A stretch of 64,000 bases of DNA from Anaerosphaera aminiphila DSM 21120 (GTDB lineage: Bacteria; Bacillota; Clostridia; Tissierellales; Peptoniphilaceae), in assembly GCF_900129925.1 (NCBI RefSeq), contig NZ_FQXI01000010.1:1-64000 (forward strand), in the 5' to 3' direction. The position numbers and the translations under genes were made by a program. The notes below the pieces were generated by a model. The model saw only the letters and a list, made by a program, of their open reading frames with translations. It did no database searches and was not told where the DNA came from. The first letter of the stretch is position 1. Each line of letters starts with the position of its first letter. Shown here one piece after another: positions 1 through 8,050 of the stretch.

Positions 1-150
1 AATTCTTGTAGTAGGCTGTTTACAACAAGGACAAATACCTGTATTATTAGTAGACTTAATAGAAACTTCTATGGTTTCACTATTTTCTGTTATATTTGTT
101 ACAATAATATCTTTAATATTGAGAAGTTTTTGTATATAATTATCTTGCAC
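1..150 (-). CDS. ISL3-family transposase, N-terminal fragment (runs off the window)
   Basis: Fifty codons are visible, starting at a GTG at 148-150 with an AAAGGGTG ribosome-binding site upstream. The translation opens with an ISL3-like N-terminus (IQKLLNIKDIIV) and reaches a zinc-finger-type CPCC motif near residues 42-45, which in ISL3 transposases begins the N-terminal zinc-binding domain before the helix-turn-helix and DDE catalytic core. The catalytic part is beyond the window, so intactness cannot be judged. The family call rests on this short N-terminus only. Confidence 0.55.
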   Translation of the reverse strand, partial: MQDNYIQKLLNIKDIIVTNITENSETIEVSIKSTNNTGICPCCKQPTTRI

Positions 151-273
151 GTATTTCACCCTTTCTATTTGGTTTAGTCACTTTATATGGTAAAGGATTT
201 TTGGGATACGTGCATTCTTTTTTTGCAAAAAAATAAATGTTGGAGTACTCACCCCAACATTTATTATAGAACC
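1..273 (-). mobile_element. Partial ISL3-family insertion sequence (transposase end)
   Basis: The left edge of the window holds the 5' end of a minus-strand transposase and a likely terminal end of its element. Read on the minus strand, the sequence from about 273 begins GGTTCTATAATAAATG and is followed by a hairpin with 12-bp arms (232-243 and 254-265, loop of 10). Such a hairpin just inside the tip could block read-through into the transposase. ISL3-type elements commonly start with GGTTCT-like tips, so the boundary near 273 is reasonable but inferred. The other end and the target duplication lie outside the window. Confidence 0.55.
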
Positions 274-337
274 TTTTTAAAATAAATATTATATTACATT
301 GTATAAAACAAATAAGGGGAGTTTATTTAGTGAGTTA

Positions 338-367
338 TTGCTTTCTATTGTGAAAGTATGATATATT
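338..367 (+). promoter_or_regulatory. Putative sigma-A promoter for the permease/amidohydrolase operon
   Basis: TTGCTT (338-343) and TATATT (362-367) are separated by 18 bp, about 30 bp before the start codon. An AAGGAGGAGG ribosome-binding site lies between. The promoter sits about 65 bp from the insertion-sequence end. Consensus match only. Confidence 0.45.
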
Positions 368-396
368 AATAGAAATTTATAAGGAGGAGGGATAGA

Positions 397-1782
397 ATGA
401 GTAAAAATAAACATATTGAAGAGATGACTACACTGGAAACTGAATTTAACCGTGAAATTGGTGTGTTTGGCGGGGTGAGTATTATTGGCGGAATAATGAT
501 AGGTTCAGGAATATTTTATTTAGGTTCTTATGTACTTCAGAGAACTGGAATGAGCTTAGGTCTATCATTATTAGCTTGGATTGTAGGAGGATTGGTAACC
601 CTTTTAGCGGGTCTTTGCTATGCAGAATTAGGGGTTAGTATGCCAAGAGCAGGTGGCTCTACTGTCTACTTAACAGAGGCATTTCACCCTATGGTTGGAT
701 TTTTAAGGGGATTTACAGATTGGATTATAGGTGGGCCAGGTTCTGTTGCGGCGATGGCAATAGCTCTTCCTACGGCAATGAGATCTTTCTTTGAGATTTC
801 AGATATGCAAATAAAAATTATAGCTACAGTACTTATAATACTTTTAACGTTTTACAATTTATTTGGAATAAAACAAGGAGCTTTTTTACAAAATATATCA
901 ATGGTGGCTAAATTAGTTCCAATACTTATTATACTATTTGCAGCACTATTTATGGGAGAACAGAGCCCTGATCTTACACTAAAACCTATGGTTGGTGGAG
1001 ATGCTAGTATATTTCAAATAGTAAAAATGATTGCATTTGCAACAGTGGCAAGTTTGTGGGCATATGAGGGTTGGACAAACTTAAACTCAATGACAGAGGA
1101 AATGAAAGACCCTAAGAAAAACTTACCTAGAGCACTTATATTTGGAATAGGTGGAATTACAATACTTTACACTCTTTTTAACTATGCAATTTACAAAGTA
1201 CTTCCATATAATGAAATAGTTTCAAATATTGACGCTGGAAATTTATACCTTGGAACAGAAGCTGCAATAAGAGTTTTGGGAAATACCGGAGGGGTAATAG
1301 TATCCATTGGTATGGCGCTTGCAATGTTTGGCGGGCTAAATGGACTGATTATAGCTCAACCTAGAATGTACTATGCAATGGCAGTTGAGGGACATTTTTT
1401 TAAATCATTTGCAAAACTTCATCCTAAGTACAAAGTTCCAACAGCGGCACTTATTGTTCAAATGCTTATTTCTATAGTACTGGTATTTTCAAGGGACTTA
1501 GATCAATTGACGTCACTAGTAGTATTTACAGCAATGTTATATAATCTACTTACTATAGTTGCGGTAATAGTTATGAGAAAGAAATATCCTGAAATTGAAA
1601 GACCTTATAAGATGTTTATGTATCCTTATAGTGTTATTTTGACAATTATATTATTTTCAGGTCTTGTATTAAATACTCTTTTTGAAGACCCTGTAAATGC
1701 GTTTTTAGGACTTGTAGTACAAGTGATAGGTGTTGTAGTTTATATCTACTTTGATAAGAAACTAAAAAAAGAGAAGGTGTAA
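397..1782 (+). CDS. APC-superfamily amino acid permease (LAT/SteT-like)
   Basis: A 461-residue membrane protein with about 12 hydrophobic segments. The first helix carries the IGSGIF glycine-rich segment typical of amino acid-polyamine-organocation transporters, where the substrate carboxylate binds. Its overall layout resembles the bacterial relatives of LAT exchangers such as the serine/threonine exchanger SteT; the substrate cannot be read from sequence. Translation starts at ATG after AAGGAGGAGG. The next gene begins 2 bp after its stop, so the pair is one operon, which suggests the permease imports the amide or amidated amino acid that the neighbouring amidohydrolase attacks (inference). 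Confidence 0.85.
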   Translation: MSKNKHIEEMTTLETEFNREIGVFGGVSIIGGIMIGSGIFYLGSYVLQRTGMSLGLSLLAWIVGGLVTLLAGLCYAELGVSMPRAGGSTVYLTEAFHPMVGFLRGFTDWIIGGPGSVAAMAIALPTAMRSFFEISDMQIKIIATVLIILLTFYNLFGIKQGAFLQNISMVAKLVPILIILFAALFMGEQSPDLTLKPMVGGDASIFQIVKMIAFATVASLWAYEGWTNLNSMTEEMKDPKKNLPRALIFGIGGITILYTLFNYAIYKVLPYNEIVSNIDAGNLYLGTEAAIRVLGNTGGVIVSIGMALAMFGGLNGLIIAQPRMYYAMAVEGHFFKSFAKLHPKYKVPTAALIVQMLISIVLVFSRDLDQLTSLVVFTAMLYNLLTIVAVIVMRKKYPEIERPYKMFMYPYSVILTIILFSGLVLNTLFEDPVNAFLGLVVQVIGVVVYIYFDKKLKKEKV

Positions 1783-1784
1783 TA

Positions 1785-3392
1785 GTGAAAAAATTATTTT
1801 TTGGTGGAAAGTTTTATATAGACAGAGAAAAATTTGCAGAAGCAGTTTTAGTAGAAGATGATAAGATTATAAAAGTTGGAAATATGTCAGAGCTTGAAAA
1901 AATGGACTTTGATGAAAAAATTGACTTGACAGGAAAGACAGTACTTCCAGGCTTAAACGACTCTCACTGTCATATATCATCTGTTGGAGCAGCTTACATT
2001 CAAGTAGATCTATCGGATTGTAGCTCCATTGATGAAATAGTTGAAATTACAAAAAAATTTATTGAAGAAAATCCTAAACTTGTAAAAAATGGAATTAGAA
2101 CAATGGGTTGGAATCAAGATTTATTTACAACTGGTGAAAAGAGAATACTAAATAAACATGATGTAGATAGAATTTCAACAGAAATTCCAATAGTTCTTGA
2201 AAGAGTATGTGGACACATATGTGCTGTAAATTCAAAAGTTATAGAAATGAAAAATATAACCATTGAAACAGAAGCACCGCGTGGTGGAACTATTGAATTT
2301 GATGAAAACAACGAACCTACAGGAGTACTTACAGAAAATGCAGTTCAGTGGATTGAACAAATAATTCCTGAATATACTCAAAAGGAAAAAATAGACTTTA
2401 TGTGCAAAGCGCTTAAATATGCTGAGAGCGTAGGCCTTACAAGTGTTCAGTCTAATGACGTGGCAGCGCCAAATACCTATGGAGATTTTGATTCAATAAG
2501 AAAAATTTATGAAGATGACTTAGTAGATATTAGATATAGACACCAATTTTGTGCTAATACAGAAGAGGAAATGGACAGAGTTTTAAATGTAGAGGCCAAG
2601 AAGAGTATTTACAATGGAAATAAAATAAAATTGGGACCAATAAAAATGTTTAAAGATGGAAGTCTTGGTGCCAGTACAGCGCAGATGAGAAATGGTTACG
2701 TTGCAGACAAAGACAATCACGGCGTATGTGCTATGGAATATGACTTCCAAGAAAAACTGGTTGCAGAAGCCAGCAAGAGGGGATTTCAAGTTGTAACTCA
2801 CGTTATTGGAGACGGCGCAATAGAAGAGACAGTTGACGCCTATGAAAAGAGCTTTGAAAATGGGAAAAATAACTTAAGACACTCTCTAATACACTGTCAA
2901 ATAACAGATAGACCACTTTTAGAGAGAATTGCAAAATTAGACGTGGGAGTTTATTATCAACCAATATTTTTAGACTATGATATGCACGTTGTAGAAGACA
3001 GAGTTGGCACTGAACTTTCAAGTACATCCTATGCTTTTAACACACTTGATAAGCTTGGAGCACATATTGGATATGGAACAGATGCGCCTGTTGAGGACTT
3101 AAATCCATTTCCAAATATATATGCAGCTGTAACTAGATGTGATAAAACTGGATATCCTGAAGGGGGATTTTTTCCTGAAGAAAAAGTGGATATCTATACG
3201 GCAATTGACGCCTATACAATCGGTTCAAGTTATTTAGAATTTGAAGAAGATATAAAGGGAAGAATTAAAGAGGGTTATCTTGCAGATTTTACAGTATTAG
3301 ACGAAGATATATTTGAAATTGACCCAATGAAAATAAAAGATATAAAAGCAGCAATGACAATTATTGGTGGAAAAGTAGTATATAGTAAATAA
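1785..3392 (+). CDS. YtcJ-like metal-dependent amidohydrolase (Amidohydro_3)
   Basis: A 535-residue amidohydrolase-superfamily enzyme of the YtcJ/NfdA branch, whose characterised members include N-substituted formamide deformylase. It has the N-terminal beta-sandwich followed by the metal-binding DSHCH motif (His61, His63), a later conserved histidine in THVIGDGA, a second in the HCQ segment, and an acidic residue in the GYGTDAPVEDLNP motif near the end. A GTG start follows the permease stop by 2 bp, with AAGGTG overlapping the permease end as ribosome-binding site. The real substrate is unknown; hydrolysis of an N-acyl or N-formyl compound brought in by the permease is a plausible role. Confidence 0.8.
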   Translation: MKKLFFGGKFYIDREKFAEAVLVEDDKIIKVGNMSELEKMDFDEKIDLTGKTVLPGLNDSHCHISSVGAAYIQVDLSDCSSIDEIVEITKKFIEENPKLVKNGIRTMGWNQDLFTTGEKRILNKHDVDRISTEIPIVLERVCGHICAVNSKVIEMKNITIETEAPRGGTIEFDENNEPTGVLTENAVQWIEQIIPEYTQKEKIDFMCKALKYAESVGLTSVQSNDVAAPNTYGDFDSIRKIYEDDLVDIRYRHQFCANTEEEMDRVLNVEAKKSIYNGNKIKLGPIKMFKDGSLGASTAQMRNGYVADKDNHGVCAMEYDFQEKLVAEASKRGFQVVTHVIGDGAIEETVDAYEKSFENGKNNLRHSLIHCQITDRPLLERIAKLDVGVYYQPIFLDYDMHVVEDRVGTELSSTSYAFNTLDKLGAHIGYGTDAPVEDLNPFPNIYAAVTRCDKTGYPEGGFFPEEKVDIYTAIDAYTIGSSYLEFEEDIKGRIKEGYLADFTVLDEDIFEIDPMKIKDIKAAMTIIGGKVVYSK

Positions 3393-3395
3393 ATA

Positions 3396-3422
3396 AAAAT
3401 GCCAGATTTCTGGCATTTTTTC
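3396..3422 (+). terminator. Intrinsic terminator after the amidohydrolase
   Basis: AAAATGCCAG and CTGGCATTTT arms form a tight hairpin followed by a T-run. It separates the permease operon from the following cyclase gene. Confidence 0.85.
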
Positions 3423-3461
3423 TATAAGTAAACCAATTAATATAAAAAAAGGAGTGGTAGT

Positions 3462-4205
3462 ATGGATTTAAGTTTGTGGACAGTGCTGGACAATTTAAGA
3501 GAAAACTATGAGTGGATTGAGTTGACACATGATTTAAGCCCTGAAACTCCTCACTGGATTGGATGGGACAATCTTGAAGTTGAGGAAAAATGTAATTTGA
3601 GTAATTCTATATTTAATGCCAGTGCCTATAAAACTGTAGGTCAGTATGGAACTCATGTAGATGCTCCAATTCACATGGTAGACGGTGGAAGAACTCTAGA
3701 TAAAATTGAACTTAGGGAAATGGTCTATCCACTGTGTGTAATTGATTTAGAGGATAAAGTTTCCAAAAATGAAAACTATGTAATGGAACTTAATGACATT
3801 TTAGAGTGGGAAGAAAAATATGGCAAAATTCCAAAGGGAGCTTTTGTAGTATTTCAAAGTGGATGGTCAAAGCGACAGGCAAAAGACATGGATAACTTTG
3901 ATGATGAGGGAAATAGAAACTTTCCGGGATGGGGTTTAGATGCTTTGAAGTTTTTAGTTGAAGATAGAGAAATAGGAGCAATTGGGCATGAGACATCTGA
4001 TACGGAGTCGCCAATTAGTTCAGGAAAGACGGACTATGAAGTAGAGTACTATATTTTAGAGCAAGATAAAATTCAAATAGAGTTACTTAAAAATGTGGAT
4101 AAGTGTCCGCCAAAAGGTGGAATAATTTTCTGTACTTTTCCAAAATTAGTAGGTGGAAGTGGATACCCTGCAAGGTGTTTTGCAATAGTTCCAAAGAATA
4201 AGTAG
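3462..4205 (+). CDS. Cyclase-family metal-dependent hydrolase (kynurenine formamidase-like)
   Basis: A 247-residue protein of the cyclase family (Pfam PF04199), which includes bacterial kynurenine formamidase and isatin hydrolase. The core motif GTHVDAPIH gives His65, Asp67 and His71. In kynurenine formamidases the motif begins HxGTH with a first zinc-binding histidine; here that position is Gln61, so the metal site may differ. It has its own AAAGGAGTGG ribosome-binding site and sits between two terminators. Being next to a deformylase-like amidohydrolase suggests a related substrate, but separate transcription makes that tentative. Confidence 0.75.
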   Translation: MDLSLWTVLDNLRENYEWIELTHDLSPETPHWIGWDNLEVEEKCNLSNSIFNASAYKTVGQYGTHVDAPIHMVDGGRTLDKIELREMVYPLCVIDLEDKVSKNENYVMELNDILEWEEKYGKIPKGAFVVFQSGWSKRQAKDMDNFDDEGNRNFPGWGLDALKFLVEDREIGAIGHETSDTESPISSGKTDYEVEYYILEQDKIQIELLKNVDKCPPKGGIIFCTFPKLVGGSGYPARCFAIVPKNK

Positions 4206-4215
4206 TATAAAAAAT

Positions 4216-4256
4216 AAAAACACCCTAGATTAAAATTTTAATTTAGGGTGTTTTCT
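4216..4256. terminator. Bidirectional terminator between cyclase and cupin genes
   Basis: Near-perfect inverted repeat with arms around AAAACACCCTA and TAGGGTGTTTT. It lies between converging genes, with A-runs and T-runs on both sides. Confidence 0.85.
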
Positions 4257-4275
4257 AAAGCGTATTTTTATAAAT

Positions 4276-4608
4276 TTAAAATACAACTGTCAACATCATT
4301 TTAAAATCCTCTAAGGCATGTAGAGAATGAGGAGAGCCTGCAGGCATTAAAATACTCTCGCCTTCGCTGACACTGAAATTTTCTCCATCTATTACTATTT
4401 CAGATTTTCCCTCTAAAATAGTCACAAGTGCATCTCCACTACTTTCATGAGTGCTTATTTCTTCACCCTTTGAAAATGCAAAAAGTGTAATGCTCACATT
4501 GTCATTTTGAGATATTGTCTTACTTACAACTTGTCCTTCTGCCAGATTTACCAATTCAGACAATTTTAAAACTTCGCTTGGATTAATATTCTTAGTGCGT
4601 CTATTCAT
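4276..4608 (-). CDS. Small cupin-domain protein
   Basis: A 110-residue single-domain cupin. The first cupin motif is degenerate (a histidine in THESSGDALVTILEG, with no clear second metal histidine there) and the second is PAGSPHSLHA, so metal binding by His-rich residues is possible but not certain. ATG follows AAGGATG. Stand-alone cupins of this size often act as sugar- or small-molecule-binding proteins or isomerases; no specific role can be read. It is followed by a bidirectional terminator and preceded, 50 bp away, by an unknown gene on the same strand, with which it may be cotranscribed. Confidence 0.7.
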   Translation of the reverse strand: MNRRTKNINPSEVLKLSELVNLAEGQVVSKTISQNDNVSITLFAFSKGEEISTHESSGDALVTILEGKSEIVIDGENFSVSEGESILMPAGSPHSLHALEDFKMMLTVVF

Positions 4609-4658
4609 TAAATTACATCCTTAAAATTTACTTTCTACGACTATTTCAAATATATTTA

Positions 4659-5243
4659 TTACTTTAACTCATAGGAATTTTCAGATATTTTTTCCAAAGT
4701 GTAATTTGTATTAGATAAAACACCTTTCATATATTCACTTCTTAAATCCCAGTATAAGCTTTCATTTTTATAAGTGTTCCAGTATTCTGCATGAACATCT
4801 TCATGAATTGTAAATACTACGCTGTTTTCATTGTCTACTGCAGAAAGTACATGGTCACAGGGCATATCATCTAAAAATTTAGATATCATAAGTCGATAGG
4901 CATCAGAAGGTGAACCGTTAAAGTTTTCACTTTTTCCAAGCGCATTAAAAAGAGAAAAAATTTCTTCTTTAAATTCAGGTTTTTCACTTAGTAACAGTGA
5001 AGTTGCCGCTGCAAATTTTTCTTCAACTAATTCCACTCTCTTTTGAATCCAACCATGAATATTTAATTCATCTACAATTTCTTCCAGTGGTCCTTCTTCA
5101 AGAATACCCTTCTCATTAACTGTATAGACTAAGTCATTAAGTTTTTTTCTTTTTGCAATTTCTAAAATTGAATTTGTAACACTGTTTAAAAATGTTATTT
5201 TACCATACATTAAATGGTGTATAAATCCTAAAGTTTGACTCAT
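4659..5243 (-). CDS. Hypothetical protein, 194 residues
   Basis: No family is recognised. The protein is soluble and charged, with no signal peptide or membrane segment. It has predicted helical stretches (about residues 10-35 and 65-110) and a C-terminal half containing a CDHV segment and an aromatic-rich stretch (HAEYWNTY). It starts at ATG behind a GAGAGGGG ribosome-binding site and lies upstream of the cupin gene on the same strand. A 260-bp divergent region containing a perfect palindrome separates it from the cysteine-related operon. A regulatory or substrate-binding role linked to either neighbour is possible but unsupported. Confidence 0.6.
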   Translation of the reverse strand: MSQTLGFIHHLMYGKITFLNSVTNSILEIAKRKKLNDLVYTVNEKGILEEGPLEEIVDELNIHGWIQKRVELVEEKFAAATSLLLSEKPEFKEEIFSLFNALGKSENFNGSPSDAYRLMISKFLDDMPCDHVLSAVDNENSVVFTIHEDVHAEYWNTYKNESLYWDLRSEYMKGVLSNTNYTLEKISENSYELK

Positions 5244-5386
5244 TTGTAGCCCCTCTCATTTATATAGCCGAATATACTGAGTAATTTTTTAATATAGAAA
5301 GTAAAATAATTTTACTTAAAATCTTCTTAAAAAATTATTGCAATTAATACTTAAATATATAGTACATGTATTGGAAAAGTTTTTCT

Positions 5387-5453
5387 GTAACATATGTTAC
5401 GAGTTCTCAGAATATATATAAGTGTTGTAGTTTAAATTTCAGTATTTTATATT
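5387..5453 (+). promoter_or_regulatory. Palindromic candidate operator and promoter upstream of the symporter/desulfidase operon
   Basis: The 260-bp divergent gap 5244-5503 contains a perfect 14-bp palindrome GTAACATATGTTAC (5387-5400). Downstream are TTGTAG (5425-5430) and TATATT (5448-5453) spaced 17 bp, a reasonable sigma-A promoter. A second TATAAT lies at 5468-5473. The palindrome is 24 bp upstream of the -35 box, a position fitting an activator or a repressor shared with the divergent gene. Confidence 0.5.
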
Positions 5454-5503
5454 ATGCATGAAAGGGATATAATGGATATATAATTTAATTTTGGAGGTGT
5501 ATT

Positions 5504-6712
5504 ATGAAAAAAAAGGGAATTTTTAATAGTTTATTATTTAAATTAGTTTTGGGAATTATACTAGGTATGGTAGTTGGATTAATAGCCAATGAGTCGGTAA
5601 TAGTAGTTATAGACGTTATAAAAAACATCTTGGGAGATTTAATTAGCTACGTTGTTCCATTAATAATCTTGGGATTTATTGCCCCGGCGATAGTGAGTTT
5701 AAAAGAAAGTGCAGGAAAAATACTTACGGTAACACTTTTAATTTGTTACATATCATCAGTAGGAGCTGCAACATTTAGTTTAATTGCCGGAGAAATTATA
5801 ATTCCGCACTTAAACATAGTGAGTAATACTGCAGATGCCAGAGTAATACCGGAGTCGATATTTAGCCTTTCAATAGATCCGATAATGCCTGTTATGACAG
5901 CTCTTGTCACAGCAGTGTTAATAGGTCTTGCTGTAATATGGACTAAATCTGAAACTTGGGAAAAATTGTTGTTAGAACTTAACAATATTGTACTTTCAAT
6001 AGTTGATAAAGTAATAATAGCAATACTTCCGGTTTATATTGCATCTACATTTGCAGAACTTGCATATCAAGGTACAATACTTTATGAATTACCTGTATTT
6101 TTAAAAGTTATATTAATTGTAATTGTAGGGCATTTTATTTGGATGGCCTTACTTTATTCAATTGGAGGAATTATTTCAAAGACAAATCCAAGTGAAGTAT
6201 TTAAACACTATGGACCGGCCTATGTAACAGCACTTGGCACAATGTCATCAGCTGCAACACTGCCAGTGTCATTAAAATCTGCAAGAAAGGCAAAAATTCT
6301 AGATCCTAAAATTAGAGACTTTGTAATACCTCTTTGTTCAAATGCTCACCTATGTGGTTCAGTGTTGACAGAGACATTTTTTGTAATGGTAGTGTCACAA
6401 ATTTTATATGGAAAAATACCTGAGTTTCACACAATGATAGTATTTATTCTACTTCTTGGTATATTTGCAATAGCTGCGCCTGGTGTTCCGGGAGGAACAG
6501 TAGTTGCTTCACTTGGACTTATAATTTCAGTACTTGGATTTGACAGTACAGGAACAGCGCTAATGCTTTCAATATTTGCACTTCAAGATAGTTTTGGAAC
6601 AGCTTGTAACATAACTGGTGATGGAGCTATAGCTTTAATGGTAACTGGAATATTTAAAAAAGTTCCAGGAAGAAATGGAAATCCTGAGTATGTTCCACCT
6701 GTTGAAGAATAA
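5504..6712 (+). CDS. Dicarboxylate/amino acid:cation symporter (DAACS family)
   Basis: A 402-residue membrane protein of the glutamate/aspartate/serine symporter fold. Visible features are the N-terminal hydrophobic helices, a serine-rich re-entrant segment (TMSSAATLPVS), the APGVPGGT hairpin-like segment and a last helix with the QDSFGTACNITGDGA substrate/sodium-site region. It begins at ATG behind TGGAGGTG and is followed after 27 bp by the L-cysteine desulfidase-like gene. This pairing suggests it imports cysteine or serine rather than glutamate. That is context-based; the sequence alone does not fix the substrate. Confidence 0.85.
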   Translation: MKKKGIFNSLLFKLVLGIILGMVVGLIANESVIVVIDVIKNILGDLISYVVPLIILGFIAPAIVSLKESAGKILTVTLLICYISSVGAATFSLIAGEIIIPHLNIVSNTADARVIPESIFSLSIDPIMPVMTALVTAVLIGLAVIWTKSETWEKLLLELNNIVLSIVDKVIIAILPVYIASTFAELAYQGTILYELPVFLKVILIVIVGHFIWMALLYSIGGIISKTNPSEVFKHYGPAYVTALGTMSSAATLPVSLKSARKAKILDPKIRDFVIPLCSNAHLCGSVLTETFFVMVVSQILYGKIPEFHTMIVFILLLGIFAIAAPGVPGGTVVASLGLIISVLGFDSTGTALMLSIFALQDSFGTACNITGDGAIALMVTGIFKKVPGRNGNPEYVPPVEE

Positions 6713-6739
6713 AAGTAAGTGTATTTGGAGGAAGATATT

Positions 6740-8005
6740 ATGAATTATATAGAGTATATGAAAAGGGAGCTAGTTCCTGCTTTTGGATGTACGGAGCCCA
6801 TAGCTCTCGCTTATACTTCTGCAAAAGCAAGAGAAATACTGGGTGAAAATCCCGATAAAATAATTGCCAGAGTTTCAGGCAATATAATAAAAAATGCAAA
6901 CAGCGTAAAAGTACCTGGAACTGATGGCAGAAGAGGTCTTGAAATATCTATAGTATCAGGAGCTTTTTTAGGAGATTCTTCCAGAGAATTAGAAGTATTG
7001 GCAGGTATTGATAAGAGCAAGTTAAAAGGATGTGACAGTTTAATAGAAGATGGAATAGTAAATATAGAACTGGTTCCGGGAATAGCGAATTTATATATTG
7101 AAATAGAGGCTCACAGAGGAGAGAACTATTCAAAAGTAGTAGTGGAAAATGACCATACAAATATTGTATTAATAGAGAAAAATGACGAGGTCATATTAAG
7201 CGAGAAGAGAAAAAACAGCAGTGAAGAGAGTGTAGATTTTTCTTTTAATAAGATATATGACTTTGCAAAAACTTGCGACTACAGAGATATTAAATCTATT
7301 TTAGACATGGAAATAAATTACAACTATGAAATAGCCAAAGAGGGAATAAAAAACGACTGGGGTTCTAATATAGGAAGTATAATATATAAAAATGCCAGAG
7401 ATTTTAATGAAGAGCTAGTGGCCTATGCAGCTGCAGGTTCTGATGCCAGAATGAGTGGATGTGAAAAACCTGTAGTGATAAATTCAGGAAGTGGAAATCA
7501 AGGTCTTACAGTTTCAGTTCCAATAATATTTTATGCAAGAGAAAATAAAATAAACAGTGATGAACTCTATAGAGCATTAGTATTTGCAAACTTAATAGGT
7601 TTGTATTTAAAGCAGAGAATAGGTAAACTGTCAGCTTATTGTGGTGTGGTTTCGGCTGCATCGGCAGCAGTTGTGGGAATTGCATATTTAGAAGGTGCTT
7701 CAGAAAAAATATTGGAGGAGACTCTTTCAAACAGTCTTGTAGTAAATTCAGGACTGTTATGTGACGGAGCAAAGCCGTCATGTGCAATGAAGATAGCATC
7801 CAGTCTTAGAAATGCATTTTTGGCATATGAACAAGCTAAAAGCGGAAATAGTTTTGAAGTTGGAGATGGAATAGTAAAACCAACTGTAGATGAAACTATT
7901 AGAGCTATTGGAAATATTGCCAAGTATGGAATGAAAAAAACTGATGAAGTTATTTTAAATGAAATGCTTGGGAATGAAAACTATATAAAAGAATTTAGCA
8001 GTTAA
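6740..8005 (+). CDS. L-cysteine desulfidase-like enzyme (UPF0597 / CyuA family)
   Basis: A 421-residue member of the UPF0597 family, which includes L-cysteine desulfidase (CyuA), an oxygen-sensitive iron-sulfur enzyme that breaks cysteine into pyruvate, ammonia and sulfide. The N-terminal FGCTEP motif (Cys17) and the later CGVVSAASAA and CDGAKPSCAMK segments supply the conserved cysteines expected for the cluster. The ATG at 6740 is preferred over an upstream GTG at 6719 because GGAGGA at 6727-6732 is spaced correctly for it. It is cotranscribed with the symporter. A serine dehydratase-like activity is the main alternative. Confidence 0.8.
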   Translation: MNYIEYMKRELVPAFGCTEPIALAYTSAKAREILGENPDKIIARVSGNIIKNANSVKVPGTDGRRGLEISIVSGAFLGDSSRELEVLAGIDKSKLKGCDSLIEDGIVNIELVPGIANLYIEIEAHRGENYSKVVVENDHTNIVLIEKNDEVILSEKRKNSSEESVDFSFNKIYDFAKTCDYRDIKSILDMEINYNYEIAKEGIKNDWGSNIGSIIYKNARDFNEELVAYAAAGSDARMSGCEKPVVINSGSGNQGLTVSVPIIFYARENKINSDELYRALVFANLIGLYLKQRIGKLSAYCGVVSAASAAVVGIAYLEGASEKILEETLSNSLVVNSGLLCDGAKPSCAMKIASSLRNAFLAYEQAKSGNSFEVGDGIVKPTVDETIRAIGNIAKYGMKKTDEVILNEMLGNENYIKEFSS

Positions 8006-8011
8006 AAATAG

Positions 8012-8050
8012 AGAGTAAATTATCAGTTGATAGTTTACTCTCACTCTTTT
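8012..8050. terminator. Bidirectional terminator between desulfidase and EamA genes
   Basis: Arms GAGTAAATTATCA and TGATAGTTTACTC form a long hairpin between the convergent genes, flanked by a T-run (CTCTTTTTTT) on the plus strand. It overlaps the last codons of the minus-strand gene. Confidence 0.8.

Noticed and set aside
42-330. Promoter or gene in the rest of the left edge
   Set aside because: Apart from the insertion-sequence end and the permease promoter region, no ORF or motif could be supported.
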